64,000 nt of DNA from Altericroceibacterium spongiae (GTDB taxonomy: Bacteria; Pseudomonadota; Alphaproteobacteria; Sphingomonadales; Sphingomonadaceae): positions 248,001-312,000 of the forward strand of contig NZ_RAPF01000001.1 in assembly GCF_003610805.1 (NCBI RefSeq), in the 5' to 3' direction. The notes under the pieces were generated by a model. The model was given only the letters and a program-made list of their open reading frames with translations. It searched no databases and had not been told where the DNA came from. Within the stretch, counting starts at the first letter, position 1; the number at the start of each line of letters is the position of its first letter. This document shows, piece after piece, positions 42,534 through 51,105 of the stretch. The position numbers and the translations under genes are program-made.

Positions 42534-43859
42534 ATGCCGCCTCTGCTTGTCAACATTTTCGGCATTGCCGTGATCCTTTTGATCGCCTTTGCCCTTTCCA
42601 CCGGGCGCCGCCGGATCAGCTTACGCATTACCGGGGCAGCTTTTCTTCTTCAGATATTAATGGCCGGGCTGGTTCTGCGAACGCCCTGGGGACGGGCAGC
42701 TATTCAGGCCATGGCTTACGGTGTAGCGGAGCTGCTGTCTTACGCCGATCAGGGCACGCAATTCCTGTTCGGTGCTAATGACGGCAATCCGCTGGCCAAC
42801 AGCTTTGCGCTGGGGGCTTTGCCGGTGATCGTCTTCTTCGCGGCGCTGGTATCGATTTTCTATCATCTTGGAGTTATGCAGCGCGTAGTGCGCTGGGTGG
42901 GCGGCGCTATTGGCTGGATCACCGGCGTTTCGCGAGTTGAATCGCTGGGAGCGGCGGCCAATATTTTCGTTGGCCAGTCGGAAAGTCCGCTTGTGGTGCG
43001 TCCCTATCTTGCCGGGCTTGCGCCTTCGCGCCTGTTCACGCTGATGACTGTGGGCATGGCAGGTGTCGCCGGAACGATTTTGGCTGCCTATGCAAGCCTC
43101 CTGGGGCCAGCCTATCTGCCATATTTGCTGGCTGCTGCTTTCATGTCCGCACCGGGCGGCATTCTGATGGCGAAGATTATCATGCCCGATGAGACAGAAG
43201 CATCCGCGGCGGCGGAGGGAGATGTCGTCAATTTGCCTGAAAGCCGCATTAGCGGCGAAGGGCCGGCAGCTTTGCATGAAGCCGGTCAGCCGTCCCGTGA
43301 AGTGGAAATGGCGGAAACCTTCGAAGAAGGGCAGAAACCGGCCAATATCATTGAAGCGGCAGCCCAGGGGGCGCAGACGGGAGTCAAGCTGGCTGTTTCG
43401 GTAGGTGCCATGCTGCTGGCCTTTGTTGCGCTGGTAGCGCTGGCTAATGGTTTGCTGGGCTGGGTGGGAAGCTGGTTTGGCTATCCCGACCTGTCCTTTC
43501 AGCTCATTGTCGGATGGGTTTTTGCGCCCGTTATGTATCTTTTAGGCATCCCCTGGCAGGAAGCTCAGATCGCTGGTGGAATGTTTGGTACGAAGGTTGT
43601 TCTCAACGAATTCGTTGCTTTCATTCAACTCGGTCAGACTGGTGCGGATATATTGAGCGAGCGTAGCCGGGCGATTATCACATTCGCGCTATGCGGTTTT
43701 GCCAATTTCAGTTCCATCGCCATTCAAATGGCTGTAACGGGCGGTCTTGCACCTAACCAGCGTCCGGTTATTGCTAAATTAGGTCTCAGAGCACTCGCGG
43801 CCGGTTCGCTCGCCAATTTGATGAGCGCTGCTCTGGCCGGCATTTTCCTTCAGATATAA
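42534..43859 (+). CDS. nupC: NupC/CNT family nucleoside transporter
   Basis: A 441-residue inner-membrane concentrative nucleoside transporter. It has the N-terminal helices, a gating region (LGALPVIVFFAALVSIFYHLGVMQ), SLGAAANIFVGQSESPLVVRPY and KVVLNEFVAFIQL, which carry the substrate contacts in this family. A cytoplasmic loop of about 60 acidic residues (around 215-280) is longer than usual. It imports nucleosides with protons or sodium. It is eleven bases upstream of the oxygenase gene and possibly cotranscribed. Confidence 0.92.
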   Translation: MPPLLVNIFGIAVILLIAFALSTGRRRISLRITGAAFLLQILMAGLVLRTPWGRAAIQAMAYGVAELLSYADQGTQFLFGANDGNPLANSFALGALPVIVFFAALVSIFYHLGVMQRVVRWVGGAIGWITGVSRVESLGAAANIFVGQSESPLVVRPYLAGLAPSRLFTLMTVGMAGVAGTILAAYASLLGPAYLPYLLAAAFMSAPGGILMAKIIMPDETEASAAAEGDVVNLPESRISGEGPAALHEAGQPSREVEMAETFEEGQKPANIIEAAAQGAQTGVKLAVSVGAMLLAFVALVALANGLLGWVGSWFGYPDLSFQLIVGWVFAPVMYLLGIPWQEAQIAGGMFGTKVVLNEFVAFIQLGQTGADILSERSRAIITFALCGFANFSSIAIQMAVTGGLAPNQRPVIAKLGLRALAAGSLANLMSAALAGIFLQI

Positions 43860-43870
43860 GATTTAAAACC

Positions 43871-44797
43871 ATGTCCGATATTGCATCCGTTTCCCTTAAA
43901 CGTTCGCTGGAAGAGATGGCTGACGAACTGGGCCATTCTTTCGGAGAATATGGTTTCGCTATCGTTCGCGACCATGGAATTCCCGGTGAACTGATTGATC
44001 GGGCCTGGGCAAAATGTACTGAATTTTTCGCACTGCCGGATAACGTTAAACAACGTTACTCCCTTGCAGGGCAGGGCGGTGCCCGGGGCTATACCCCGTT
44101 CGGAACGGAGCGGGCGAAGGATGCTGCGATCAACGATCTCAAGGAGTTCTGGCATGTCGGGCGCAGCTTGCCGAAGGGCGATCCTCTGGAAGAGTTCATG
44201 CCGCCCAACATCTGGCCGAGTGAAGTAGATGGTTTTCAGGAAACGTTCGAAGAGCTTTATCGGGCCTTCGAACAGACCGGGGAGCATATCCTCTCGGCCA
44301 TTGCACTACATCTTGGTCTGGAGCGGAACTTTTTTGACCCGACGATCGCGAACGGTAATTCGGTAATGCGTCTGTTGCATTATCCACCAGTTCCGCAAAG
44401 CGCCGAAGGGGCTATTCGGGCTGCGGCGCATGAAGATATCAACACGATTACGCTGCTGCTAGGAGCGGAAGAGTCGGGGCTGGAGTTGCTTTCAAAAGAA
44501 GGCAAGTGGGTGCCGGTTCGGCCACCCGAAGGTGCACTGGCAGTTAATATTGGCGATATGTTGCAGCGTCTGACCAATGGCAAAATGCGCTCAACGACTC
44601 ATCGTGTGGTTAATCCGGTAGGCGAAGCTGCGCAGCGATCAAGGTATTCCATGCCTTTCTTCCTGCATTTCCGGCCAGACTATCTGATCGATCCGCTGGA
44701 AAGCTGTATCGATCCGGAGAATCCCGAGGAACGTGAGGAAGCTATCACGGCGCATGACTATCTCATGCAGCGTCTGCGGGAAATTAATCTAATCTGA
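43871..44797 (+). CDS. Isopenicillin N synthase-like Fe(II)/2-oxoglutarate oxygenase
   Basis: A 308-residue non-heme iron oxygenase. The DIOX_N region (FGEYGFAIVRDHGIP) is followed by the catalytic core with H187-x-D189, H244 and the R258-x-S260 2-oxoglutarate site. Proteins of this shape hydroxylate diverse small molecules, and nucleobase oxidation is one possibility given the adjacent nucleoside transporter. Substrate unknown. Confidence 0.85.
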   Translation: MSDIASVSLKRSLEEMADELGHSFGEYGFAIVRDHGIPGELIDRAWAKCTEFFALPDNVKQRYSLAGQGGARGYTPFGTERAKDAAINDLKEFWHVGRSLPKGDPLEEFMPPNIWPSEVDGFQETFEELYRAFEQTGEHILSAIALHLGLERNFFDPTIANGNSVMRLLHYPPVPQSAEGAIRAAAHEDINTITLLLGAEESGLELLSKEGKWVPVRPPEGALAVNIGDMLQRLTNGKMRSTTHRVVNPVGEAAQRSRYSMPFFLHFRPDYLIDPLESCIDPENPEEREEAITAHDYLMQRLREINLI

Positions 44798-44817
44798 TTC
44801 CTGGCGTTTTTGTTGGG

Positions 44818-44855
44818 AAAAGGGCGCGTGGATTATCGAATTTGCAGGCCCTTTT
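44818..44855. terminator. Bidirectional hairpin terminator
   Basis: AAAAGGGC and GCCCTTTT form an 8-base stem with a 22-base loop between two convergent genes. Confidence 0.65.
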
Positions 44856-44877
44856 GCGTGTCGTCACACTTGTTGTG

Positions 44878-45795
44878 TCAGAGCTTGGCCTCTTCTAATT
44901 TTACCATGCGCCACAGAAATTCTGTCGCGGGAGCGGTGAGGCCGGTCTTGCGTGCAGCACGGACAATAGCGCCATCAATCGCATCGACTTCGGTGCGACG
45001 ACCCGCTTTTATATCCTGCAACATGGATGGTTCGTGATCGGCATGATCTCTTGCGGAAAGCTCTGTCAGTTCGAGAATGGGTTCAGGCTCGATCAACACG
45101 CCATTGGCATTGGCTGTGGCGACTCCTTCGAGGACCACATCGCGAATGATAGCCCGACTTTCTTCATGTTCTCCAAGAAAGCCCGGTGTACGGCGAGTCA
45201 GGGTGCAGAGCGGATTCATGGCTGCGTTAAAGATTGCTTTTGACCAGATGGCTGCAGCGATGTCTGTATCGAGTTCTGCAGGCAATCCACCCTTTGTCAG
45301 CGCTTCGGCTACTTTGCCTGCAAAAGTGGTATCCGTGGAAAATGCGGGATAGAATTTCGAACGGCCTTCCCCATGCGAGCGAATGCGGCCGGGACCAAGC
45401 ATATCGGACGGCAGCATGCTAACGCCGACGAGCACTTTGTCCTGCAGGATATATCTGGCAATAGTCTCATCGTTGCCGAGCCCATTCTGAAGGCTGAGAA
45501 TGAAGGTCTCCGGCCCGATATGGTGAGCTATACCTTTCAGAGCGGCGTCCGTCTGGAAGGTCTTGGTGAAGATGACCACCAGATCCGCAATTCCGTCTAC
45601 ATCGGTTGGTTGTACCGCACGCAAAGGGAGCATTTCGATTCCGGAGCGCGTATCGACTTCAAGGCCATTGGCATTGATGGCGTCGATATGCTCCTTGTTC
45701 ACATCCACCAGCAGGACGTTCCAGCCAGCCCGATGAAGGGCTGCACCGTAAAGGCAGCCCATGGCACCTGCACCCAAAATCGTTACATTCGTCAT
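44878..45795 (-). CDS. panE: Ketopantoate reductase family protein (ApbA/PanE)
   Basis: A 305-residue NADPH-dependent dehydrogenase. The nucleotide loop ILGAGAMGCLYGA is at the N-terminus; QNGLGNDE and the catalytic lysine in IWSKAIFNAAMNPLC match the family. 2-dehydropantoate 2-reductase would make pantoate for coenzyme A, but related enzymes act on other 2-oxo acids. The start is the ATG at MTNVTILG; a 10-residue longer frame reaches into the NUDIX gene. It lies four bases past the NUDIX stop. Confidence 0.82.
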   Translation of the reverse strand: MTNVTILGAGAMGCLYGAALHRAGWNVLLVDVNKEHIDAINANGLEVDTRSGIEMLPLRAVQPTDVDGIADLVVIFTKTFQTDAALKGIAHHIGPETFILSLQNGLGNDETIARYILQDKVLVGVSMLPSDMLGPGRIRSHGEGRSKFYPAFSTDTTFAGKVAEALTKGGLPAELDTDIAAAIWSKAIFNAAMNPLCTLTRRTPGFLGEHEESRAIIRDVVLEGVATANANGVLIEPEPILELTELSARDHADHEPSMLQDIKAGRRTEVDAIDGAIVRAARKTGLTAPATEFLWRMVKLEEAKL

Positions 45796-45799
45796 CGGA

Positions 45800-46339
45800 T
45801 CATTTTGACAGCAAATAAGGGGCAAGCAAGAGCAACAGCTTCACGTCTATCGCGACATTGTCCTTGCGCTTTTCGGTAATAAACTCGCGAATATTCGTGA
45901 GGGGTACGCGATGGACTGTAATATTCTCACCCTCGACACCACCGCCTTCGCTAACTTTTTTGAGACCGGTCGCTTTGAGAAGCGTGAAACTCTCGCTTAC
46001 CATGCCTGGAGAAGAGAAAAACTCTCCGCAATTCTCCCAATGTTCGGCATGGTAGCCAGTCTCTTCTTCGAGTTCTCTTGTCGCAGCGAGATCTGCACTT
46101 TCATCGCCATTCTCATGTGAGTCACCAACCAGCCCGGCAGGCAGCTCAAGGCAATTGCGTGAAAGCGGAATGCGGTATTGCTCGACGAGAATGACATCGC
46201 CATTGTCTATTGGCAGAATAACCGCTGCACGGATACCACGTGCGCGGCTCACATATTCCCAGCGCCCTCGTGTTTTGGCTGTGATCCAGTCCCCCTGCCA
46301 TGCGATTTCTTCGGGAGCGTCGTGGTCGGGTGGCATCAT
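45800..46339 (-). CDS. NUDIX hydrolase (ADP-ribose pyrophosphatase-like)
   Basis: A 179-residue hydrolase. The NUDIX helix RELEEETGY is at residues 88-96 after LPAGLVGD. Five extra residues (about 72-78) separate the conserved glycine from the first glutamate, so the NUDIX box is not canonical in length. The VEQYRIPL and SPGMVSESFTLL segments match ADP-ribose pyrophosphatases. It overlaps the TPM protein gene. Confidence 0.85.
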   Translation of the reverse strand: MMPPDHDAPEEIAWQGDWITAKTRGRWEYVSRARGIRAAVILPIDNGDVILVEQYRIPLSRNCLELPAGLVGDSHENGDESADLAATRELEEETGYHAEHWENCGEFFSSPGMVSESFTLLKATGLKKVSEGGGVEGENITVHRVPLTNIREFITEKRKDNVAIDVKLLLLLAPYLLSK

Positions 46340-47013
46340 AGTTCGATAAGCCGGTCGGGTAATTCATTTTCATCGTCATCAGCGCGCGGAAAATGCCGGG
46401 CCAGAATATCGCCCACACGATCAATTGCGGCGACCATACCTTCGGCAAGACGGCCGTTTTTCAGTTCCGCTAGCATGGCATTCATCGCATCGCCCCATAC
46501 TTCGGCGTCTACCTTGGAGGCAATCGCTTCATCGGCAAGAATTTCCGCGCGGCGCTCGCTCATGGAGAGATAGATCAAAATGCCTGTGCGGCCCTGAGTA
46601 CGCTTCTCGGCGCCGACCTTGAAGAGATCGATAGCCCGGTCCTGTACGCGCGCATCTTTGACCCGACCTGGAACCAGCGCAAAGCGCAGCGGCGTCCATA
46701 ACTGAGCCAGCCAGACGAGCAGAAAGGACAGGATGCCGATTCCAGCAGCTATGGCGAAGACTTCATAGGGCAGCCATTCGGCATTCCATTCTCCATGCAA
46801 AGCTCCATACCAATGCAATACCGGTTCAGGGATAAAAATCAGTATAGTTATGAGTGCGAAGCTGACAATTGCAGCCCAAACCAGTGCGATATCGCTATAG
46901 CTATCCGATTGCTGCGTAGTGATTGTCACGATTTCGCCAGAACTTTTCAATTCTGCTGCGGCAACTGCTGAGGAAACCTGTTTGTGCTGTTTCTCGTCGA
47001 GAAAGATCATCAC
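46336..47013 (-). CDS. TPM-domain membrane protein
   Basis: A 225-residue protein with a short cytoplasmic N-terminus and TPM-type start (SSGEIVTITTQQSD), two hydrophobic segments (about residues 43-65 and 85-110) and a C-terminal half with GILIYLSMSERRAEILADEAI, a TPM phosphatase-like segment. Function is not established; it follows the Gly-rich TPM protein with a four-base overlap. Confidence 0.8.
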   Translation of the reverse strand: MMIFLDEKQHKQVSSAVAAAELKSSGEIVTITTQQSDSYSDIALVWAAIVSFALITILIFIPEPVLHWYGALHGEWNAEWLPYEVFAIAAGIGILSFLLVWLAQLWTPLRFALVPGRVKDARVQDRAIDLFKVGAEKRTQGRTGILIYLSMSERRAEILADEAIASKVDAEVWGDAMNAMLAELKNGRLAEGMVAAIDRVGDILARHFPRADDDENELPDRLIEL

Positions 47014-47870
47014 CAGCTCCCTCCGGCACCACCGCCGTTAAAGCCACCGCCTCCGCCGCCAAAGCCGCCGAAGCCACCGCCTCCGCCAAAACCACCTCCG
47101 CCGGAAAAGCCGCCAAAGCCACTACTTCTGCCAGAATGGCGGGCGATTTCACTGGCGCCCCAGATGGTAATGGGCAGGGCCGCTCCTCCACCACTGCGGT
47201 AGCGTCGACCGCGACCGCCACGCCCGAAGATAAGAGCAAACACGGTAATCAGGATGATCCAGAAGATGGCGCTGACAATTGTCCCGCCAGTGCTGCTTTC
47301 CGTTTTCTCACGCGCTGCCGCTTCTGCTTCGGCGATGGCTTCGGCTTGTGCAGGGTCCATATTGAGCACCTGAATGATGCTGTCGACGCCTGTTATGATT
47401 CCACCTGCCATATCACCGGCCCTGAAGCGGGGAACGATATCGTTGCGGATAATTCGTCCTGTCATCACGTCTGTCAGTGTCGTTTGTACACCGCGTGCTG
47501 TGGTAATCCATAATTCGCGCTCATTCGGGGCAACGAGAAAGAGAACTCCTTCTTCGGTTTTAGCGCCGCCAATATCCCAGTTCTCAGCCAATTGCCGCGT
47601 ATAGGTGTCGATCGGCTGGCCATTGAGCGAAGGCACTGTAGCGACGATTACAGCCCGCCCGGTTGCTACATTATAATCGCGAAGCTTTTTTTCGAGTTCC
47701 TGTTCTTGCGCAGGGGCCAATACATTGGCTGAATCCAGAATCGGTCCGTCGGGGCGGGCAGGATAATCCTGTGCCCGGGCACTGACAGACATAAACAGTG
47801 CAGCCGAGGCTGCCAGGAGAACGGCGAGGCCAAACCGGAAAAAGCGAGTATCGAGTTTTTTACCGAGCAT
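47010..47870 (-). CDS. YgcG-like TPM-domain protein with Gly-rich tail
   Basis: A 286-residue protein with a signal peptide (LLAASAALFMSVSARA), a TPM domain (residues ~30-165; GPILDSANVLAPAQEQELEKKL, GGAKTEEGVLFLVAPNERELWI), one membrane helix (IVSAIFWIILITVFALIF) and a tail of about 60 residues made mainly of Gly with Phe and Ser. Members are thought to act in photosystem repair or cell envelope maintenance with LemA. ATG at 47870 is used; a TTG five codons earlier overlaps lemA. Confidence 0.82.
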   Translation of the reverse strand: MLGKKLDTRFFRFGLAVLLAASAALFMSVSARAQDYPARPDGPILDSANVLAPAQEQELEKKLRDYNVATGRAVIVATVPSLNGQPIDTYTRQLAENWDIGGAKTEEGVLFLVAPNERELWITTARGVQTTLTDVMTGRIIRNDIVPRFRAGDMAGGIITGVDSIIQVLNMDPAQAEAIAEAEAAAREKTESSTGGTIVSAIFWIILITVFALIFGRGGRGRRYRSGGGAALPITIWGASEIARHSGRSSGFGGFSGGGGFGGGGGFGGFGGGGGGFNGGGAGGSW

Positions 47871-47881
47871 ATTCAGGCGGC

Positions 47882-48541
47882 TCAATTTGCAGCCGTATCT
47901 GTATCAGTCGATGACGTGTCACCCGGCGTGTCTGCCCCAAAATCGAAATTCACACTAGGTGCTGTCTGCGCAGAAGGTTCGGCCGTAAAAGGTTCCATCG
48001 GTTCCGCACCATGAATCAGCTTGGCGCCGATAATGGACGGAAAAGTACGAATTTCCGTGTTATAATCCTGCACTGCTTCATTATATTTGGTGCGGGCATT
48101 GTCGATCCGGTTTTCCGTGCCTTCAAGCTGAGTCATCAGATCGGCGAACCGGGCCTGGCTTTGCAGCTGAGGATAATTTTCAACCACTGTGCGGAGCTGC
48201 CCAAGCGCCTGAGTGAGTTGGTTTTGTGCGTCCTGGAATTTCCGGAACTCTTCAGGGTTCGAAAGATCGTCCGTTGTGACATTGATTGAGGTGGCGCGTG
48301 CGCGCGCCTCGGTCACATTAGTCAGTATCTGGGTTTCTGACTGCGCTGCGGCTTTAACTGTAGCGACAAGATTGGGAACGAGATCGGCGCGGCGCTGATA
48401 AGCGCTCTGAACATCCGCCCAGCGCGCTTTGGCTTCTTCCTGCGCGGTGGGTACCGAGTTAATCCCGCAAGCCGAAAGACTGATCGCGGCAATGCAGATA
48501 GTCGCATAACGCATGACGCGTGTGAGCGGCGAACTGGCCAT
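47882..48541 (-). CDS. lemA: LemA family lipoprotein
   Basis: A 219-residue LemA protein. The signal sequence ends in a lipobox LSAC, and the core includes the coiled region AKARWADVQSAYQRRADLVPNLV and ATVKAAAQSETQILTNVTEARA typical of the family. A C-terminal tail rich in Asp and Thr follows. The start was placed at MASSPLTRV; a longer frame has 36 more residues. It is upstream of the two TPM genes as one operon. Confidence 0.88.
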   Translation of the reverse strand: MASSPLTRVMRYATICIAAISLSACGINSVPTAQEEAKARWADVQSAYQRRADLVPNLVATVKAAAQSETQILTNVTEARARATSINVTTDDLSNPEEFRKFQDAQNQLTQALGQLRTVVENYPQLQSQARFADLMTQLEGTENRIDNARTKYNEAVQDYNTEIRTFPSIIGAKLIHGAEPMEPFTAEPSAQTAPSVNFDFGADTPGDTSSTDTDTAAN

Positions 48542-48679
48542 GATAATCGTAATCCTCCTGTCAACGGCATAATGCCGCAAAGTGTATTGTTGAAATAGCA
48601 CACCAGTCATGGCTTTCAAGCGCTTGGCGACAAGGTCTTTCCGTGGCATCGGTTTGGAAGTGAGCGGGAGGTAGCGAAA

Positions 48680-49159
48680 GTGGGTCTTTTCAACGAGTTC
48701 AAGAAATTCATCGCCCGGGGGAATGTTCTCGATCTGGCGGTCGGCGTGATGATCGGTGCGGCTTTCGGCAAAATCGTGACGTCTTTGACGCAGAGCGTGC
48801 TGATGCCGGTGATTGGCTGGATTTTCGGAGATATCGATTTTACCAATTGGTTTATTCTTCTTGGGAATATTCCGGAGAGCTTCTCGGGGAATGCAGACAA
48901 TTATGCCGAACTGAAGGAGGCCGGGGTGCCGATGATCGGTTACGGCGATTTCCTGACACAGCTTCTCGACTTCTTGATTGTCGCTCTTGTCCTGTTCATG
49001 TTGGTTAAAGCCGTCAATCGTATTCTTGATGAAATGCTGGAAAAACAGAAGGAAACAGAGGATAGTGCGAAATCTTCTGAAGTTCCGACCGATCCGCAGC
49101 TCGATGTTCTAAAAGAGATTCTGCATGCGGTGAAAGAGCGAAATCCCAAAACGGACTGA
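48680..49159 (+). CDS. mscL: Large-conductance mechanosensitive channel
   Basis: A 159-residue channel. The N-terminal helix FKKFIARGNVLDLAVGVMIGAAFGKIV is close to the MscL signature, with a second helix FLTQLLDFLIVALVLFMLVKAVN and a charged C-terminal helix. It opens under membrane tension on osmotic downshock. GTG start with GGGAGG ahead. It lies about 60 bases upstream of the tmRNA gene. Confidence 0.95.
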   Translation: MGLFNEFKKFIARGNVLDLAVGVMIGAAFGKIVTSLTQSVLMPVIGWIFGDIDFTNWFILLGNIPESFSGNADNYAELKEAGVPMIGYGDFLTQLLDFLIVALVLFMLVKAVNRILDEMLEKQKETEDSAKSSEVPTDPQLDVLKEILHAVKERNPKTD

Positions 49160-49189
49160 GATGCGGGGCAGGAAGCGATGTACGATCTC

Positions 49190-49217
49190 TTCACATCTCT
49201 GTCGTAATCCCTATATA
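49190..49217 (+). promoter_or_regulatory. Candidate promoter of tmRNA gene
   Basis: TTCACA (49190-49195) and TATATA (49212-49217) with a 16-base spacer fit a housekeeping promoter. Transcription would start near 49224. Confidence 0.55.
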
Positions 49218-49221
49218 GGGC

Positions 49222-49566
49222 TCGCTGGCTTCGGCTGGCTATGGCGATAAAGTGTGGTGTGCAATAGGCGCAGCGGACCCGGGGGCAGTACCCGGCGGCT
49301 CCACCAGAAACCCCGCTTTGGCGGGTGTCCTGACGGGGCCGAACCAGGATCGACGTGTGTTGAAAGACATCGCTTTCGCCCGGGCTGAGTAACCCGTTAA
49401 AGGCTCATAACACACAAGTGCCAACGATAACGAAGCACTCGCAATCGCTGCGTAATTTTACGTCCTAACGGACCGAATTTACAAAGCTAAAGCGCGGTTG
49501 GACCCACCGGGCAACAGAAGGGATACCAGGGGCTCGGGGTGAGCCTGGCAACAGAATCACCCCACT
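49222..49566 (+). ncRNA. ssrA: Transfer-messenger RNA, circularly permuted two-piece type
   Basis: The acceptor segment comes first: a T-arm-like GGACCCGGGGGCAGTACCC and the 3' acceptor CGGCTCCACCA ending at 49306. A processed spacer follows, then the 5' segment GGGGCCGAACCAGGATCGACG from 49335. GGGGCCG pairs with CGGCTCC over seven bases including one G-U pair. The tag frame is at 49420-49455, coding ANDNEALAIAA and TAA, with typical Ala ends. This acceptor-before-coding order is that of alphaproteobacterial tmRNA, made as two pieces. It rescues stalled ribosomes. The outer ends are estimated to within about 10 bases. Confidence 0.93.
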
Positions 49567-49584
49567 TCTCAAACACAGTTATTG

Positions 49585-49848
49585 TCAGGTACTCGGGTGC
49601 GTTTGCTTTTTCTGAGGCTGATTGCTGTCTGTCTGCATTCTTTCATAACGCACGCAATCGAGGATCTTGGCTCCGGCCATGAAGACGGCTGCTGTGCAGG
49701 CGAGGAATAGCAATCGTCCACCCCATCCGGGAAATTCGCTCAGATAAGCAGTGCCACGCTCTACAGCGCCGAGCGCAAGCGCATAGATAATAAGAAAAGC
49801 TTCGAAACGAGTTTTAATGATGAAAAGTCGTCGGATCTTTTCAAACAC
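49585..49848 (-). CDS. Small membrane protein of unknown function
   Basis: An 87-residue protein with two hydrophobic helices (FEAFLIIYALALGAVERG and LLFLACTAAVFMAGA) and a charged tail. GTG start with AAGGAGG six bases ahead supports a real gene. I do not recognise the family; similar small conserved membrane proteins occur in sphingomonads. It converges on the tmRNA gene. Confidence 0.7.
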   Translation of the reverse strand: MFEKIRRLFIIKTRFEAFLIIYALALGAVERGTAYLSEFPGWGGRLLFLACTAAVFMAGAKILDCVRYERMQTDSNQPQKKQTHPST

Positions 49849-49940
49849 GCCAGCCTCCTTAATCCCTTACTTAGCAACTCCTATGCCGCCGATATCAGTA
49901 CGCCGTTTTAAACGTTAAGAAAAGAACGGTTGTAGTTTTC

Positions 49941-49961
49941 AAATACTGAGAGTGAGTATTT
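49941..49961. other. Perfect hairpin in intergenic region
   Basis: AAATACT and AGTATTT form a perfect 7-base stem with a 7-base loop in a 243-base gap with no gene. The gap otherwise shows AT-rich sequence and no recognisable promoter or small gene; a small RNA is possible. Confidence 0.35.
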
Positions 49962-50091
49962 ACGGCAATCCTGCCATATATGCGGCATCAGCAATTTCTC
50001 ACGTGTTTCTGACAGGTTGAGGAGAGCAGTACCGCTAAGGTTTAAGGTCCTATAAGTTAAAACGATTTGTTAAAATCCACTTTCACCAAGC

Positions 50092-51105
50092 TCATCGCGG
50101 AATATTCCAGATCATGTCACCTTGATTGACCTGTAATAGTTCAGCCGACAGTGAATCGATGGAGATACCTTTGTCATCCACTTCATATGCCCCATAGCAG
50201 CAGCGGAAATCTGCCAGATGTCCTGTGGCGAGCAGTGCTTTTTCGCCGCGTTTGCAGTCCATTTCTGTGACAGGTCGCGACTTGGCATTCTGGATGCTGC
50301 GAACATTGTCGACCCGTGCTGTCATGGTCGGCCCACCATCAAAGATGTCTACATAACCTTCATAGCTGAAGCCTTCGTTCTCCAGCATACGCATAGCAGC
50401 ACGCCCGTTCGGATGAGGCAGGCCAATGACCTTGCGGGCACTTTCATCCAGCATTGCCGTGTAAACAGGGTGTTTGGGCATTAGATCTGCGATAAACTGG
50501 TTGCCGTGAATAGCGTTGAAATAATCTGCTTCCTGAAAGCTCATTCCGAAGAAGCAGCCCCCTACAGCGTCCCAGAAAGGCGATCCGCCCCGTTCATCGA
50601 TAATCCCGCGCAATTCTGCGAGTATTTTGTCCGCAAAACGAGGTCTGTGCGCGGCGATGAATAGATAACGGCTACGGGCCAGTAACAGACCCAGTCCGCC
50701 AGCGCGTTCATTGGGATGGAGGAACAGTCCGCCCACTTCGCTTGACCCTTCGAGATCTGTTGTCAGGCTTAGTAATTCGGCGCGTACAGTCCGGTCCAGC
50801 TCCTTTGAATGCTGTGTCAGCATAGTCAGGCGATAGGAATAGAAGGGCCAATTCTGTCCGACTTTGGTGAAAAGTTGTGATGTGCCCCGAACTTCGCCGG
50901 TTTTTGTGTTTTCGAGCACGAGGACAAAGAGATCGTCACCCAGAGTGTCATCTTCACGCGCGTAAGCTGCTGCTGAACGGTCCAGCTTGGCCTGAAGTGA
51001 ATTGCGGTCGGGCGGAAGATTCGTGAATCCTCCGCCAGTTAGCTTTGCCATTTCATAAAGAGCCTGAAGATCGGATGGCTTTGCGGCGCGAATAATGAAG
51101 CTCAT
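50092..51105 (-). CDS. astA: Arginine N-succinyltransferase
   Basis: A 337-residue enzyme that transfers succinyl from succinyl-CoA to arginine, first step of the AST pathway. Conserved regions are LTGGGFTNLPPD (22-33), EVGGLFLHPNERAGGLGLLLARSRYLF, PFWDAVGGCFFGM and the Met-Pro-Lys-His-Pro segment. Length is close to the usual 340. It overlaps the preceding M20 hydrolase gene by four bases. No astB, astC, astD or astE is seen in the window. Confidence 0.93.
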   Translation of the reverse strand: MSFIIRAAKPSDLQALYEMAKLTGGGFTNLPPDRNSLQAKLDRSAAAYAREDDTLGDDLFVLVLENTKTGEVRGTSQLFTKVGQNWPFYSYRLTMLTQHSKELDRTVRAELLSLTTDLEGSSEVGGLFLHPNERAGGLGLLLARSRYLFIAAHRPRFADKILAELRGIIDERGGSPFWDAVGGCFFGMSFQEADYFNAIHGNQFIADLMPKHPVYTAMLDESARKVIGLPHPNGRAAMRMLENEGFSYEGYVDIFDGGPTMTARVDNVRSIQNAKSRPVTEMDCKRGEKALLATGHLADFRCCYGAYEVDDKGISIDSLSAELLQVNQGDMIWNIPR

